Of a stretch of 7,226 bases of DNA, positions 1-5,225 are shown one piece after another (the stretch's first letter is position 1; every line of letters starts with the position of its first letter). Below the pieces are notes generated by a model. That model ran no database searches. It saw nothing but the letters and a program-made list of their open reading frames with translations, and was not told where the DNA came from. The stretch spans positions 1 to 7,226 of the forward strand of contig JAXDLH010000127.1 of the NCBI GenBank assembly GCA_034666705.1, read 5' to 3'. The translations under genes and the position numbers were made by a program. The DNA is from JAXDLH01 sp034666705 (GTDB lineage Bacteria; Chloroflexota; UBA6077; SHYK01).

Positions 1-350
1 TTCCAGTCTCCCGCCTCGATCGATGGCACCTTCTGAGCGATCCGCGGCTGGAGGGTGCTCTTCTCGTCGTACACGGTGAGCCCAGCCTGGAACATGTAGG
101 CATAATTCCAACCGCTCCCGCCGGTGCTGCCGAAGAGGGCGAAGCCATTGGCGGGCTCGATCGTCATCCCCAGCCGGAGCGTTTTGGGCGTGGCGGGGCG
201 CTCCGGTGCCGGCGCATTCGCCGTATCCGGTGCCGTGCGCGTCGTCGGCGAGGCACATGCGGCGAGCAGCAGCCCCGCGGCCACGAACCCGCCGATCAGG
301 CGGCGGCGAACGCTCCGCCGCGCGGTGAACCATCCGTGCTGCTCGTGCAT
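1..350 (-). CDS. Oligopeptide/dipeptide ABC transporter substrate-binding lipoprotein (SBP_bac_5-like), N-terminal part
   Basis: Reading leftward from ATG 350-348, the frame stays open to the window edge, giving 116 residues of a protein usually about 550-600 long. The start has GAGGAG six bases upstream. The N-terminus has an arginine-rich stretch (RRSVRRR, residues 11-17), a hydrophobic core and a lipobox (LLLAAC, Cys32), so it should be exported and lipid-anchored outside the membrane. An Ala/Pro/Thr-rich linker (about 33-60) leads to the mature domain start, TLRLGMTIEP, then YMFQAGLTVYD and LQPRIAQKVPS. This pattern matches the first lobe of family 5 peptide-binding proteins, which deliver peptides, or sometimes sugars or nickel, to an ABC permease. 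The permease genes would be expected beyond the left edge. The family call is from motif resemblance; the substrate cannot be inferred. It probably shares a transcript with the cupin gene upstream. Confidence 0.85.
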   Translation of the reverse strand, partial: MHEQHGWFTARRSVRRRLIGGFVAAGLLLAACASPTTRTAPDTANAPAPERPATPKTLRLGMTIEPANGFALFGSTGGSGWNYAYMFQAGLTVYDEKSTLQPRIAQKVPSIEAGDW

Positions 351-374
351 ATCCGTCTCCTCAAGAGATTCAAA

Positions 375-405
375 GGGGTGGGGACCAACGTTCAGCCCCC
401 ACCCC
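375..405 (-). terminator. GC-rich hairpin between cupin and lipoprotein genes (terminator or attenuator)
   Basis: GGGGTGGGG (375-383) pairs perfectly with CCCCACCCC (397-405), a 9-bp stem with a 13-base loop. On the minus strand it is followed only by TTT, then by the lipoprotein gene's ribosome-binding site. The weak T run suggests partial termination or mRNA stabilisation, which could lower lipoprotein expression relative to the cupin. Function is inferred. Confidence 0.45.
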
Positions 406-426
406 ATCGTGACCGCTGATGGAAAT

Positions 427-861
427 CTAGCCCTCGAAGAACGCGCCCGGGATCGCGTCGTAGCCCTTCGACTCAAAGGTGCCTGAGTAGTCGATGCGCG
501 TGGGGCCCGGCTGGCCGGGCGCGCGTGCCGTGATGTGCAGGATGACTAGCGGCTTGTCGGTGCCGGCCTTAAACCAGTACGGCACGCCCTGCGGGATGAA
601 AACCAGCTCGTACTTATCGAGCTCGGCCACGATCTTGTCGTCGGTGGTGTAGAACACGGCCGCGCCGTCGAGGACGAGCCAGGTGGAGTCAGTGCCCGGA
701 TGCGCGTGGAGGTTGGTCTCCCCGCCGTCCGGGGCGACAACCTGGACTCCAACGTTGAGGATGGCGCCGCGGGCGAGCGAGGTGGTGAACTTGCCCTTGG
801 AGACGAGCGGCGGCCGAACCTTCGACACGATAAAGGGAGCTGGCGCCTCGACTGCGGTCAT
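427..861 (-). CDS. Small single-domain cupin protein
   Basis: A 144-residue protein with one cupin beta-barrel. Motif 1 is seen around residues 46-66 (GGETNLHAHPG...LDG) and motif 2 around 84-97 (YELVFIPQGVPYWF). Start ATG 861-859 has GGAGGA seven bases upstream. Cupin metal sites normally use two His and a Glu in motif 1 and a His in motif 2. Here His52 and His54 are present, but the Glu position is Asp58/Ser59 and the motif 2 His position is Tyr95. Metal binding may therefore be altered or lost, and the role could be ligand binding rather than catalysis. The gene has its own promoter and lies 76 bp upstream of the peptide-binding lipoprotein gene on the same strand. The cupin fold is clear; the substrate is unknown. 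Confidence 0.88.
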   Translation of the reverse strand: MTAVEAPAPFIVSKVRPPLVSKGKFTTSLARGAILNVGVQVVAPDGGETNLHAHPGTDSTWLVLDGAAVFYTTDDKIVAELDKYELVFIPQGVPYWFKAGTDKPLVILHITARAPGQPGPTRIDYSGTFESKGYDAIPGAFFEG

Positions 862-901
862 GAACGGGTCCTCCGGCGGTGATATTCTCCGCGCACTGCG
901 G

Positions 902-938
902 TTGACGCCAGTCTATGCAGGTTGACCGCCGGCGTCAA
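902..938. promoter_or_regulatory. Operator-like inverted repeat over the cupin promoter
   Basis: TTGACGCC (902-909) and GGCGTCAA (931-938) are perfect inverted copies. A third half-site, TTGACCGCC (922-930), adjoins the right arm to make an imperfect palindrome at 922-938. The arms cover the predicted -35 box and transcription start, where a repressor would be expected to bind. No regulator is identified. Confidence 0.4.
910..938 (-). promoter_or_regulatory. Sigma70-type promoter of the cupin gene
   Basis: On the minus strand, TTGACG (938-933) is followed after exactly 17 bases by TAGACT (915-910). This matches the -35 box at five of six positions and the -10 box at four of six. Transcription would start near 903, leaving a leader of about 40 bases that contains the cupin ribosome-binding site. 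Confidence 0.55.
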
Positions 939-1270
939 TAGGAATTTGGGGCATAGCGGTATGGGGCGGGAATCAGCTCCGCAATTTTGTGAACGGCTGC
1001 TAGCGACCGGCAGGCTCGGCGTCGCCAGTGAGAACCGGGGGCGCGGCGAGGTACAGAACATGCAGCGGCGGGGTCCGGGTGCCCCACGGCGGTAGCGGCT
1101 TCGAGCAACGTGTCTAGATCGCGTGCATGGGCGACCAGTGCCAACGGCCAGGGGGTGGGATCAGCGTAGACAACATGCGGGACTCGCGCTCGACCGCCGC
1201 TCACGGGCGTCCGGGCAGACGGGGCTGGTTGCCCCCGGATTCGCGAAGTGTGGTGTTCGGTCCGTCCGGG
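939..1270. other. Intergenic region with no supported gene
   Basis: No reading frame here combines a ribosome-binding site with recognisable protein character. A minus-strand frame (1204-935, GTG start, 89 codons) has a moderately protein-like first half, including WPLALVAHARDLDTLLEAA. It lacks a Shine-Dalgarno sequence and runs into the cupin promoter, so it is at most a gene remnant. Confidence 0.4.
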
Positions 1271-1329
1271 CGGTCCTTCGACAAGCTCAGGATGAGCGGT
1301 CCTTCGACAAGCTCAGGATGAGCGGTCCT
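1271..1329. repeat. Two tandem 26-bp intergenic repeats plus a partial third
   Basis: Identical 26-bp units lie at 1271-1296 and 1297-1322, followed by a 7-base partial copy (CGGTCCT, 1323-1329). The core is TTCGACAAGCTCAGGATG, a sequence I recognise as a common dispersed intergenic repeat in many GC-rich bacterial genomes; its reverse complement contains CCTGAGCTTGTCGAAGG. The array begins nine bases beyond the stop codon of the minus-strand response regulator, so it lies in that gene's 3' untranslated region. Confidence 0.85.
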
Positions 1330-1337
1330 AACTGCGG

Positions 1338-1697
1338 CTAGGCAGCGGGGTGGCAAAAGCGGTCTACGACGTGGAAGAGCGCGTCGATGTCGAACGGCTT
1401 CGGCAGGCAATCCTGGCCGTGGATCTCCGCGCACCACTGGCGCGCATCCTGGGCTGCGGTCATCACGATGATGGGCACGTGGATGCCGCGCGCCTCGACT
1501 TCGCGCGCGAAGCCCCAACCATCCAGGCGCGGCATGCGCATGTCCAGCAGCACCACGTCCGTGCCGTCGCCCTCAAGCGCCTCGATACCTTCCTGACCGT
1601 CGGTCGCCGTGCGGACATCGTGTCCGTCAAACGCCAGCGCCTCCGCGACGATCTCAAGGATCGTTGGGTCGTCGTCGACGACCAGTACATTGCACAT
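1338..1697 (-). CDS. Stand-alone receiver-domain response regulator (CheY-like)
   Basis: A 119-residue protein that is a single receiver domain with no output domain. All key residues are visible: the acidic pocket Asp8-Asp9-Asp10 (VLVVDDDP), phosphoacceptor Asp52 (VVLLDMRMPRLDG), switch Thr80 (IIVMTA) and Lys100 in LPKPF. Start ATG 1697-1695 has GGGAGG eight bases upstream. Such proteins pass or store phosphoryl groups in phosphorelays, or act through protein contact in the cytoplasm. No partner kinase is adjacent; the nearest in the window is the hybrid kinase at 5222-6796. It is divergent from the membrane protein gene at 1931, and the tandem repeats follow its stop. The family is certain; the pathway is unknown. 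Confidence 0.93.
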   Translation of the reverse strand: MCNVLVVDDDPTILEIVAEALAFDGHDVRTATDGQEGIEALEGDGTDVVLLDMRMPRLDGWGFAREVEARGIHVPIIVMTAAQDARQWCAEIHGQDCLPKPFDIDALFHVVDRFCHPAA

Positions 1698-1838
1698 TCC
1701 GCTAGCCTCCCAGGGGGCAAGCCCCTCTCCTTACAGACTAGCATGAAGCCCACGCCATCGGCAGGTTGGCCACCCAGCCTATTTCGTGCAGCCGTGCCCA
1801 GCACCAGCCTTTGCCCAATCATCGTCACGCAGTGCAGA

Positions 1839-1898
1839 CGTCATTCGCATGTAGGGAGCCATATACCGGCGTCATTCGGGTGGGTGGAGTCGCATAAT
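1839..1898 (+). promoter_or_regulatory. Possible promoter region of the small-gene cluster
   Basis: CATAAT (1893-1898) resembles a -10 box, with a start expected near 1905. CGTCATTCG occurs twice (1839-1847 and 1870-1878), 31 bases apart, or about three helical turns. The second copy overlaps the -35 position, where no good -35 hexamer is seen, so activator dependence is possible. This is weak evidence. Confidence 0.25.
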
Positions 1899-1930
1899 GA
1901 AAGGTGGAGACTCATGGCCGGAGGTGCCCT

Positions 1931-2431
1931 ATGGCTTCAAGATCGCATCCCTTGCGAACCGCGACGCGACGGTTCGAGCGGGCGGCGTTGCTTGTCCTGA
2001 TTGGGTTGATTGGAGTGTGCATCGTCTGCTCACTTGTCCTCGGCCCGGTGCTCCTCTTCATCGTATTGGTGCTCGGCATGCCGGCGCTAGCGCTGGCGGA
2101 GATCTTGAATCGAGGCGCGGCGCAGGAGGCAACCGAGCTTGCCATGAGCGGCAGCATTGTGCAGCAGCCAATGCTGTGGGGCCGGGTCGTGCGCGTCGTC
2201 GGTCGGTGTCCTAGCGGTGCGACGCCCCAGCAAGGCCAGCGGTTCTCCGTTACAGCCGGCGTGGTCCGACCAGAACTGTGCGAGCACGCGCGGCATATCT
2301 TGCTGGTCGAGGCGGCGCGCATCGAGGACTCTGGCGAGATGGCCGACGATTTGCTCCGCTATCACGATGCGGATCACGAGATGGACTTCGAGCTGCACGC
2401 CGAGCCGATGGCGCTGCGGGCGGCGGCCTGA
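1931..2431 (+). CDS. Membrane-anchored protein with TIGR04076-like cysteine motif
   Basis: A 166-residue protein. ATG 1931 is chosen because GGAGGT ends five bases before it; a GTG at 1904 in the same frame has no such site. After a basic N-terminus (residues 1-17) there is a long hydrophobic stretch at about 18-58, probably two closely spaced membrane helices. The soluble remainder contains VVRVVGRCPSG (Cys93), GQRFSV and LCEHA (Cys117). That spacing (VxGxCP, Gx(D/R)F, then CxxA) resembles TIGR04076, a small family of unknown function normally found without membrane helices. The acidic C-terminus (about 131-158) shows no known motif. It is the first gene of a plus-strand run of small genes. 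The membrane segment is clear; the family link is tentative. Confidence 0.75.
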   Translation: MASRSHPLRTATRRFERAALLVLIGLIGVCIVCSLVLGPVLLFIVLVLGMPALALAEILNRGAAQEATELAMSGSIVQQPMLWGRVVRVVGRCPSGATPQQGQRFSVTAGVVRPELCEHARHILLVEAARIEDSGEMADDLLRYHDADHEMDFELHAEPMALRAAA

Positions 2432-2437
2432 CAACAT

Positions 2438-2593
2438 ATGAAGCTGATCGGCTGGCTTGGCGCCAAGGGGCCGGATCCATATCGTAACCCGGGCGTTCAA
2501 TCGGTTCGCCTGGAGTTCACGCTGCGCAAGGATCGCAGTAACTCTGATTTCTTAGAGTTTCCTGACTCGCGGCGAATGTTCCCGCGGGCGTGA
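2438..2593 (+). CDS. Possible small protein, 51 residues
   Basis: An ORF from ATG 2438 to TGA 2591-2593, six bases after the preceding gene's stop. It begins MKLIGWLGAKGPDPYRNPG and contains VRLEFTLRKD and LEFPDSRRMF. About two thirds of codons end in G or C, as expected for coding sequence in this GC-rich window. There is no convincing ribosome-binding site, so translation would rely on coupling to the upstream gene. I recognise no family. It could be chance. Confidence 0.35.
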   Translation: MKLIGWLGAKGPDPYRNPGVQSVRLEFTLRKDRSNSDFLEFPDSRRMFPRA

Positions 2594-2675
2594 GGTGGCG
2601 CAGCGCACGGCCGTCCGCGTGGTCCAGAGGCAATTGCTCTCTAGACGGGACGCTGAGCTTCAAAGGAGGTGCTGC

Positions 2676-2939
2676 ATGATATTTGCGGAACAGCCAGCGC
2701 CAATTCTGCGTGCCACGCACGGCACGCCGGTTTTTACGTGCGATGACCAGAAGGTTGGCACCGTCAAGGAGATACACGGCCAATATCTGCAGGTGAGTAC
2801 GCCGTTGTTCCAGCGCGACTTCTGGCTCCACGCCGATGCACTAGCGTCGGCCGTACCCGACGACCGAGTCCTGCTGGCGATGGACCGCGAGCAGCTCGAC
2901 CGTTGGAAGATCCGCGAGAGGCCCTCCCAGGCGGCTTGA
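2676..2939 (+). CDS. DUF2171/PRC-barrel-like small protein
   Basis: An 87-residue protein. ATG 2676 is preceded at five bases by AAAGGAGGT, a near-perfect ribosome-binding site; the same frame is open further upstream but that part is not needed. Residues 16-66 show the small beta-barrel pattern of DUF2171/PRC-barrel proteins: GTPVFTCDDQKVGTVKEI, then LQVSTPLF, DFWLHADAL and DDRVLLAMD. In these families a Gly-x-x-Val start, a VGxV turn and a late W(I/L) strand are typical. They are cytoplasmic and often stress-associated, but no biochemical role is established. The C-terminus (REQLDRWKIRERP) is charged. It is 72 bp upstream of the winged-helix gene and probably co-transcribed with it. Confidence 0.8.
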   Translation: MIFAEQPAPILRATHGTPVFTCDDQKVGTVKEIHGQYLQVSTPLFQRDFWLHADALASAVPDDRVLLAMDREQLDRWKIRERPSQAA

Positions 2940-3011
2940 GCTGCGCAAATGGCTCGAGCTTGGCTCGCCTCCCCAAGGTGGCGGCGTGCGGCTGCCCCAA
3001 GGAGAGATCAC

Positions 3012-3236
3012 ATGTGGGACCCAAGCGACCAACACATCCTCCGCCGCATGAATCAGGCCGGGTCCGCCTGCTACCTGCCGGCGGACATCGCCGACGCGAT
3101 CGATATCCCGGTGGTGGATGTCTATTCGCGGCTCGAGCATCTTGAGATCAGTGGCCACGTGCAGCGGCTCCCGGGCTCTGAGCCGCGAACCTATGCCCTG
3201 ACCTATCTCGGTTTGGAGCTTGCGACGGCCGCGTAG
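3012..3236 (+). CDS. Small winged-helix DNA-binding protein
   Basis: A 74-residue protein that is almost entirely one winged-helix domain. ATG 3012 is supported by AAGGAGA six bases upstream. Helix 1 is about residues 5-14 (SDQHILRRMN), helix 2 about 23-30 (PADIADAI) and the recognition helix about 34-46 (VVDVYSRLEHLEI). The wing follows (SGHVQRL...RTYALTYLG, 47-67). The layout resembles the DNA-binding core of MarR/PadR-type regulators without a dimerisation or sensor domain. It is probably a transcriptional regulator, perhaps of its own cluster (1931-3236). Its last codons form the left arm of a hairpin at 3214-3256. The target and signal are unknown. Confidence 0.8.
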   Translation: MWDPSDQHILRRMNQAGSACYLPADIADAIDIPVVDVYSRLEHLEISGHVQRLPGSEPRTYALTYLGLELATAA

Positions 3237-3256
3237 GGGGTCCGTCGCAAGCTCCA
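3214..3256. terminator. Hairpin between convergent genes, left arm inside coding sequence
   Basis: A 15-bp perfect stem: 3214-3228 (TGGAGCTTGCGACGG) pairs with 3242-3256, with a 13-base loop holding the winged-helix gene's stop codon. It lies between two convergent stops (3236 plus, 3271 minus), so it could serve both directions. Neither side has an immediate T run, so termination may be Rho-assisted or the stem may stabilise the mRNA ends. Confidence 0.6.
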
Positions 3257-3270
3257 GTCTCTGGACATCC

Positions 3271-3627
3271 TCAGGCAGCTTTTCTCGGTGCCGGTTGGTA
3301 GATACCTGATGATGTGGCTCCGGAATCGAGTGCGCGAGGACGGACCATCATTGGCGCGTGCTCGCCCCCTCCATCCTCGGGGCCACGTATCGGCAGCGCG
3401 AGGCTCCATCGGTCGCTGCCGGCGTCATCCCGGTACCAGCCGTACGCCTCAGGGCATACCCCGGGCACCGTAACGATCTCCAGCGTGAAGAGCTCCTGAT
3501 GGCGGCGAGCCGCACGCGACGTGCTGCAATCGCCGGCAAGGAGCCAATCGACGACTGACCGCATCGTCGCCGCACTGCGTCGAATCATGCTGCGCTGCGT
3601 CGGGCTCACGATTCTGATCATGGACAT
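3271..3627 (-). CDS. Hypothetical protein, 118 residues
   Basis: A minus-strand frame starting at three near-adjacent Met codons. The second (3627-3625) is chosen because GGAGGT lies five bases upstream, the same spacing as two neighbouring genes; the first ATG (3630-3628) is also possible. The N-terminus is basic with several Met and Ser residues (SMIRRSAATMRSVVDWLL). The middle (about 47-80) is the most protein-like: LEIVTVPGVCPEAYGWYRDD, then WSLALPIRG. The C-terminus is rich in Gly, Pro and Ser and looks disordered. No signal peptide or membrane segment is seen, and I recognise no family. It is convergent with the winged-helix gene and lies 180 bp downstream of the LuxR-type regulator on the same strand. 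Confidence 0.55.
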   Translation of the reverse strand: MSMIRIVSPTQRSMIRRSAATMRSVVDWLLAGDCSTSRAARRHQELFTLEIVTVPGVCPEAYGWYRDDAGSDRWSLALPIRGPEDGGGEHAPMMVRPRALDSGATSSGIYQPAPRKAA

Positions 3628-3652
3628 CATGCACCTCCAATCGGAACCCCAT

Positions 3653-3680
3653 GGCGCGAAAACGGGGCGGCCCCCGCGCC
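3653..3680 (-). terminator. Probable terminator after the LuxR-type regulator
   Basis: On the minus strand CGGGG (3676-3672) pairs with CCCCG (3667-3663) across a GCCG loop and is followed directly by TTTT (3662-3659). An alternative outer stem joins 3675-3680 with 3653-3658 (GGCGCG/CGCGCC). It lies about 130 bases beyond the regulator's stop and before the hypothetical gene, so it would separate the two transcripts. Confidence 0.4.
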
Positions 3681-3807
3681 ACGGCGGTTCAGAGGAGAGT
3701 GTAGGGACGAACCCTTGGCCCATAACACCAGCAACGTGGCGATTTCCGGCGGTGCCCGGCTGCGGGAGCCGCGACACTACCCAATCGGGTGAGTCGCGGC
3801 CACGCGT

Positions 3808-4473
3808 CTACGCCGGGCTTGATGCGCGCGGTGGCACCGCCACCCCATGCTGCGTAGCGTACGCGGCAAGCTGCACGCGGTTGTCCAGGCCGAGCTTACC
3901 GAGGATCGTGGCGAGATGCGATTTGACGGTGTGCTCGGTGATGAAGAGCTGCCGCGCCACCTCCGGGTTGGTCATCCCGCTGGCCACGAGCTGCGCCACC
4001 TCCATCTCCCGCCCCGTCAGGCCGTTCGCCGTGCCCGCGCGAGCCCGCGCCGTCCCCAGCTCCTGCGCAATGGTCTCCGCGTGCGCGGAACCGACGACGA
4101 GCTGCCGCACACTCACGCGCTCGATCGCCTCGATCAGCGCCGGCGGCTCGCAGTCCTTGTGGAGATAGCCAAGGGCACCCGCGTGGAGGGCGCGTGCCGG
4201 GGTGGCGCTGGAGCCCCCAGCGGTGAGCACAAGGATCGCCGCGCCCTCGGCCTCCCGCCGCAGGGTCTCCACGAGCTGGGGTCCGCCTTCCGGCACGGCC
4301 GGATCGACGACCACGACGTCGGGCTGGAGGGCGTGTGCCCGTTCGAGCGCGGCAGAGCCCGATCCTGCCTCGCCAACCACGGCGAGCTGGCGGCGGCGGC
4401 CGAGCGTGAGCGCGATGCAGCGGCGAATCAACGTCGGGCTATCGACGAGCAGAATCCGGATTGGCGGGGCCAT
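3808..4473 (-). CDS. NarL/LuxR-family response regulator
   Basis: A 221-residue protein. ATG 4473-4471 is preceded by AGGAGG at six bases; the frame stays open upstream to 5043, but that part is antisense to another regulator. Residues 5-120 form a receiver domain with phosphoacceptor Asp57 (VVVVDPAVPEGGP), Thr84 (LVLTAG) and Lys106 (YLHKD). The acidic pocket is LLVDS: Asp11 is present, but the second acidic residue, a direct magnesium ligand in CheY, is Ser12. Residues about 151-206 are a full LuxR helix-turn-helix (LTGREMEVAQLVASGMTNPEVA, then ITEHTVKSHLATILGKL). It should be a cytoplasmic transcription factor. It is divergent from the Rcp1-type regulator and kinase unit across a 306-bp gap. 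Phosphorylation may be weak or absent, which is inference. Confidence 0.93.
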   Translation of the reverse strand: MAPPIRILLVDSPTLIRRCIALTLGRRRQLAVVGEAGSGSAALERAHALQPDVVVVDPAVPEGGPQLVETLRREAEGAAILVLTAGGSSATPARALHAGALGYLHKDCEPPALIEAIERVSVRQLVVGSAHAETIAQELGTARARAGTANGLTGREMEVAQLVASGMTNPEVARQLFITEHTVKSHLATILGKLGLDNRVQLAAYATQHGVAVPPRASSPA

Positions 4474-4779
4474 AGGCTTCCTCCTGGATCGAGCCGTGCG
4501 GTGGCGAATCGTGCGGCAGCGCGCGGCAGGGGCGCCCCCCCAATCAGAAAGGTGTACCAGACGATGCGGGGCGGCGCTGGTCCCTCGCGTGCCCGAACTG
4601 CCCGACTCGCGCGGAGATGTGAAGCGAGGAGTTGTCGCGAAGCCGTAACGGGTAAATGCCGCTTGAATGGGCTCTTGGCGCCTTGAGTCAGGCCCAATCG
4701 ACGGCGCGATATCGTAGATTGATAGAAAGTTCATAACAGGCCAGCCACGGAGCGGGGCCCCTCCTACGGCTGCTCGCGC
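4474..4779. promoter_or_regulatory. Divergent intergenic region
   Basis: It lies between the starts of the LuxR-type regulator (minus) and the broken Rcp1-type regulator (plus). It has no supported gene. A comparatively AT-rich stretch at about 4707-4738 is the likeliest promoter position for the divergent genes, but no hexamer pair with proper spacing convinced me. Confidence 0.35.
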
Positions 4780-5225
4780 ATGCAAACTGGGGAGCTCGCC
4801 GAGATCCTGCTGGTCGAGGACAACCCAGCGGACCTCGAGGTGGCGCTGCACGCGCTCCGGCGCCACCATCTCGCGAATCGCATCCAGGTCGCGCGCGTGA
4901 TGGCGCCGAGGCGCTGGAATGCCTCTTTGGCGTCGACGAGGCGGGCTCGCTTCACACCGTGCCGCGCGTGAGCCTGCGCGATTTGAAGCTGCCCAAGATC
5001 GATGGGCTGAAGGTATTGCGGCGGGAGAAGGCGACGAGCGCACCCGCCGGATCCCCCATCGTCGTGCTCACCGCGTCCACCGAGGAGCGCGACGTCATCG
5101 AGAGCTATGAGCTGGGAGTGAAGTGTTACATCGTGAAACTGGTAGATTTCGCGCAGTTCACCGAGGCCGTGCGCCAATTGGGACTCGATTGGGTGCTCTC
5201 GAATCGCCCGCCGACGCTGCCGTGA
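4780..5225 (+). pseudogene. Rcp1-type response regulator broken by a frameshift
   Basis: Two reading frames together give one receiver domain of the Rcp1 type, about 148 residues. Frame one, from ATG 4780, gives EILLVEDNPADLEVALHAL and continues to VAR at 4896, then hits TGA at 4969-4971. From 4902 the next frame gives GAEALECLFGVDEAGSLH, then LRDLKLPKIDG (phosphoacceptor Asp at 4980-4982), VVLTASTEERDVIESYELG and AVRQLGLDWVL, ending at TGA 5225. The shift is near 4894-4901 and equals one missing or two extra bases. The usual KPVD motif reads KLVD (Lys 5136-5138), a second sign of decay. There is no good ribosome-binding site. In intact relatives this gene is co-transcribed with a sensor kinase, as here. 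A sequencing or assembly error is the main alternative. Confidence 0.82.

Noticed and set aside
124..486. 120-residue plus-strand open frame
   Set aside because: Antisense to the lipoprotein signal region and the cupin end, both of which are well supported.
935..1204. 89-codon minus-strand frame with a GTG start
   Set aside because: The first half is somewhat protein-like, but there is no ribosome-binding site and no family, and the end lies in the cupin promoter. Kept only as a possible remnant in the intergenic entry.
1271..1329. CRISPR array
   Set aside because: The copies are directly adjacent with no spacers, and no cas genes are present.
1710..1730. Small GGGG/CCCC hairpin in the leader of the CheY-like gene
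   Set aside because: Only a 4-bp stem near the ribosome-binding site; too weak to call a regulatory element.
1350..2000. 216-residue plus-strand open frame
   Set aside because: Mostly antisense to the CheY-like gene and then overlaps the start of the membrane protein gene. No protein motif or ribosome-binding site.
2595..2675. N-terminal extension of the DUF2171-like protein
   Set aside because: The frame is open, but a near-perfect ribosome-binding site lies inside it just before ATG 2676, and the extension has no domain character.
4890..4905. Programmed ribosomal frameshift in the Rcp1-type regulator
   Set aside because: There is no slippery heptamer or clear downstream stimulatory structure, and this family is not known to use frameshifting. 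A mutation or error is simpler.
4474..5043. Upstream extension of the LuxR-type regulator frame to 411 residues
   Set aside because: The extra 190 residues are antisense to the Rcp1-type regulator and intergenic DNA, and a strong ribosome-binding site fixes the start at 4473.
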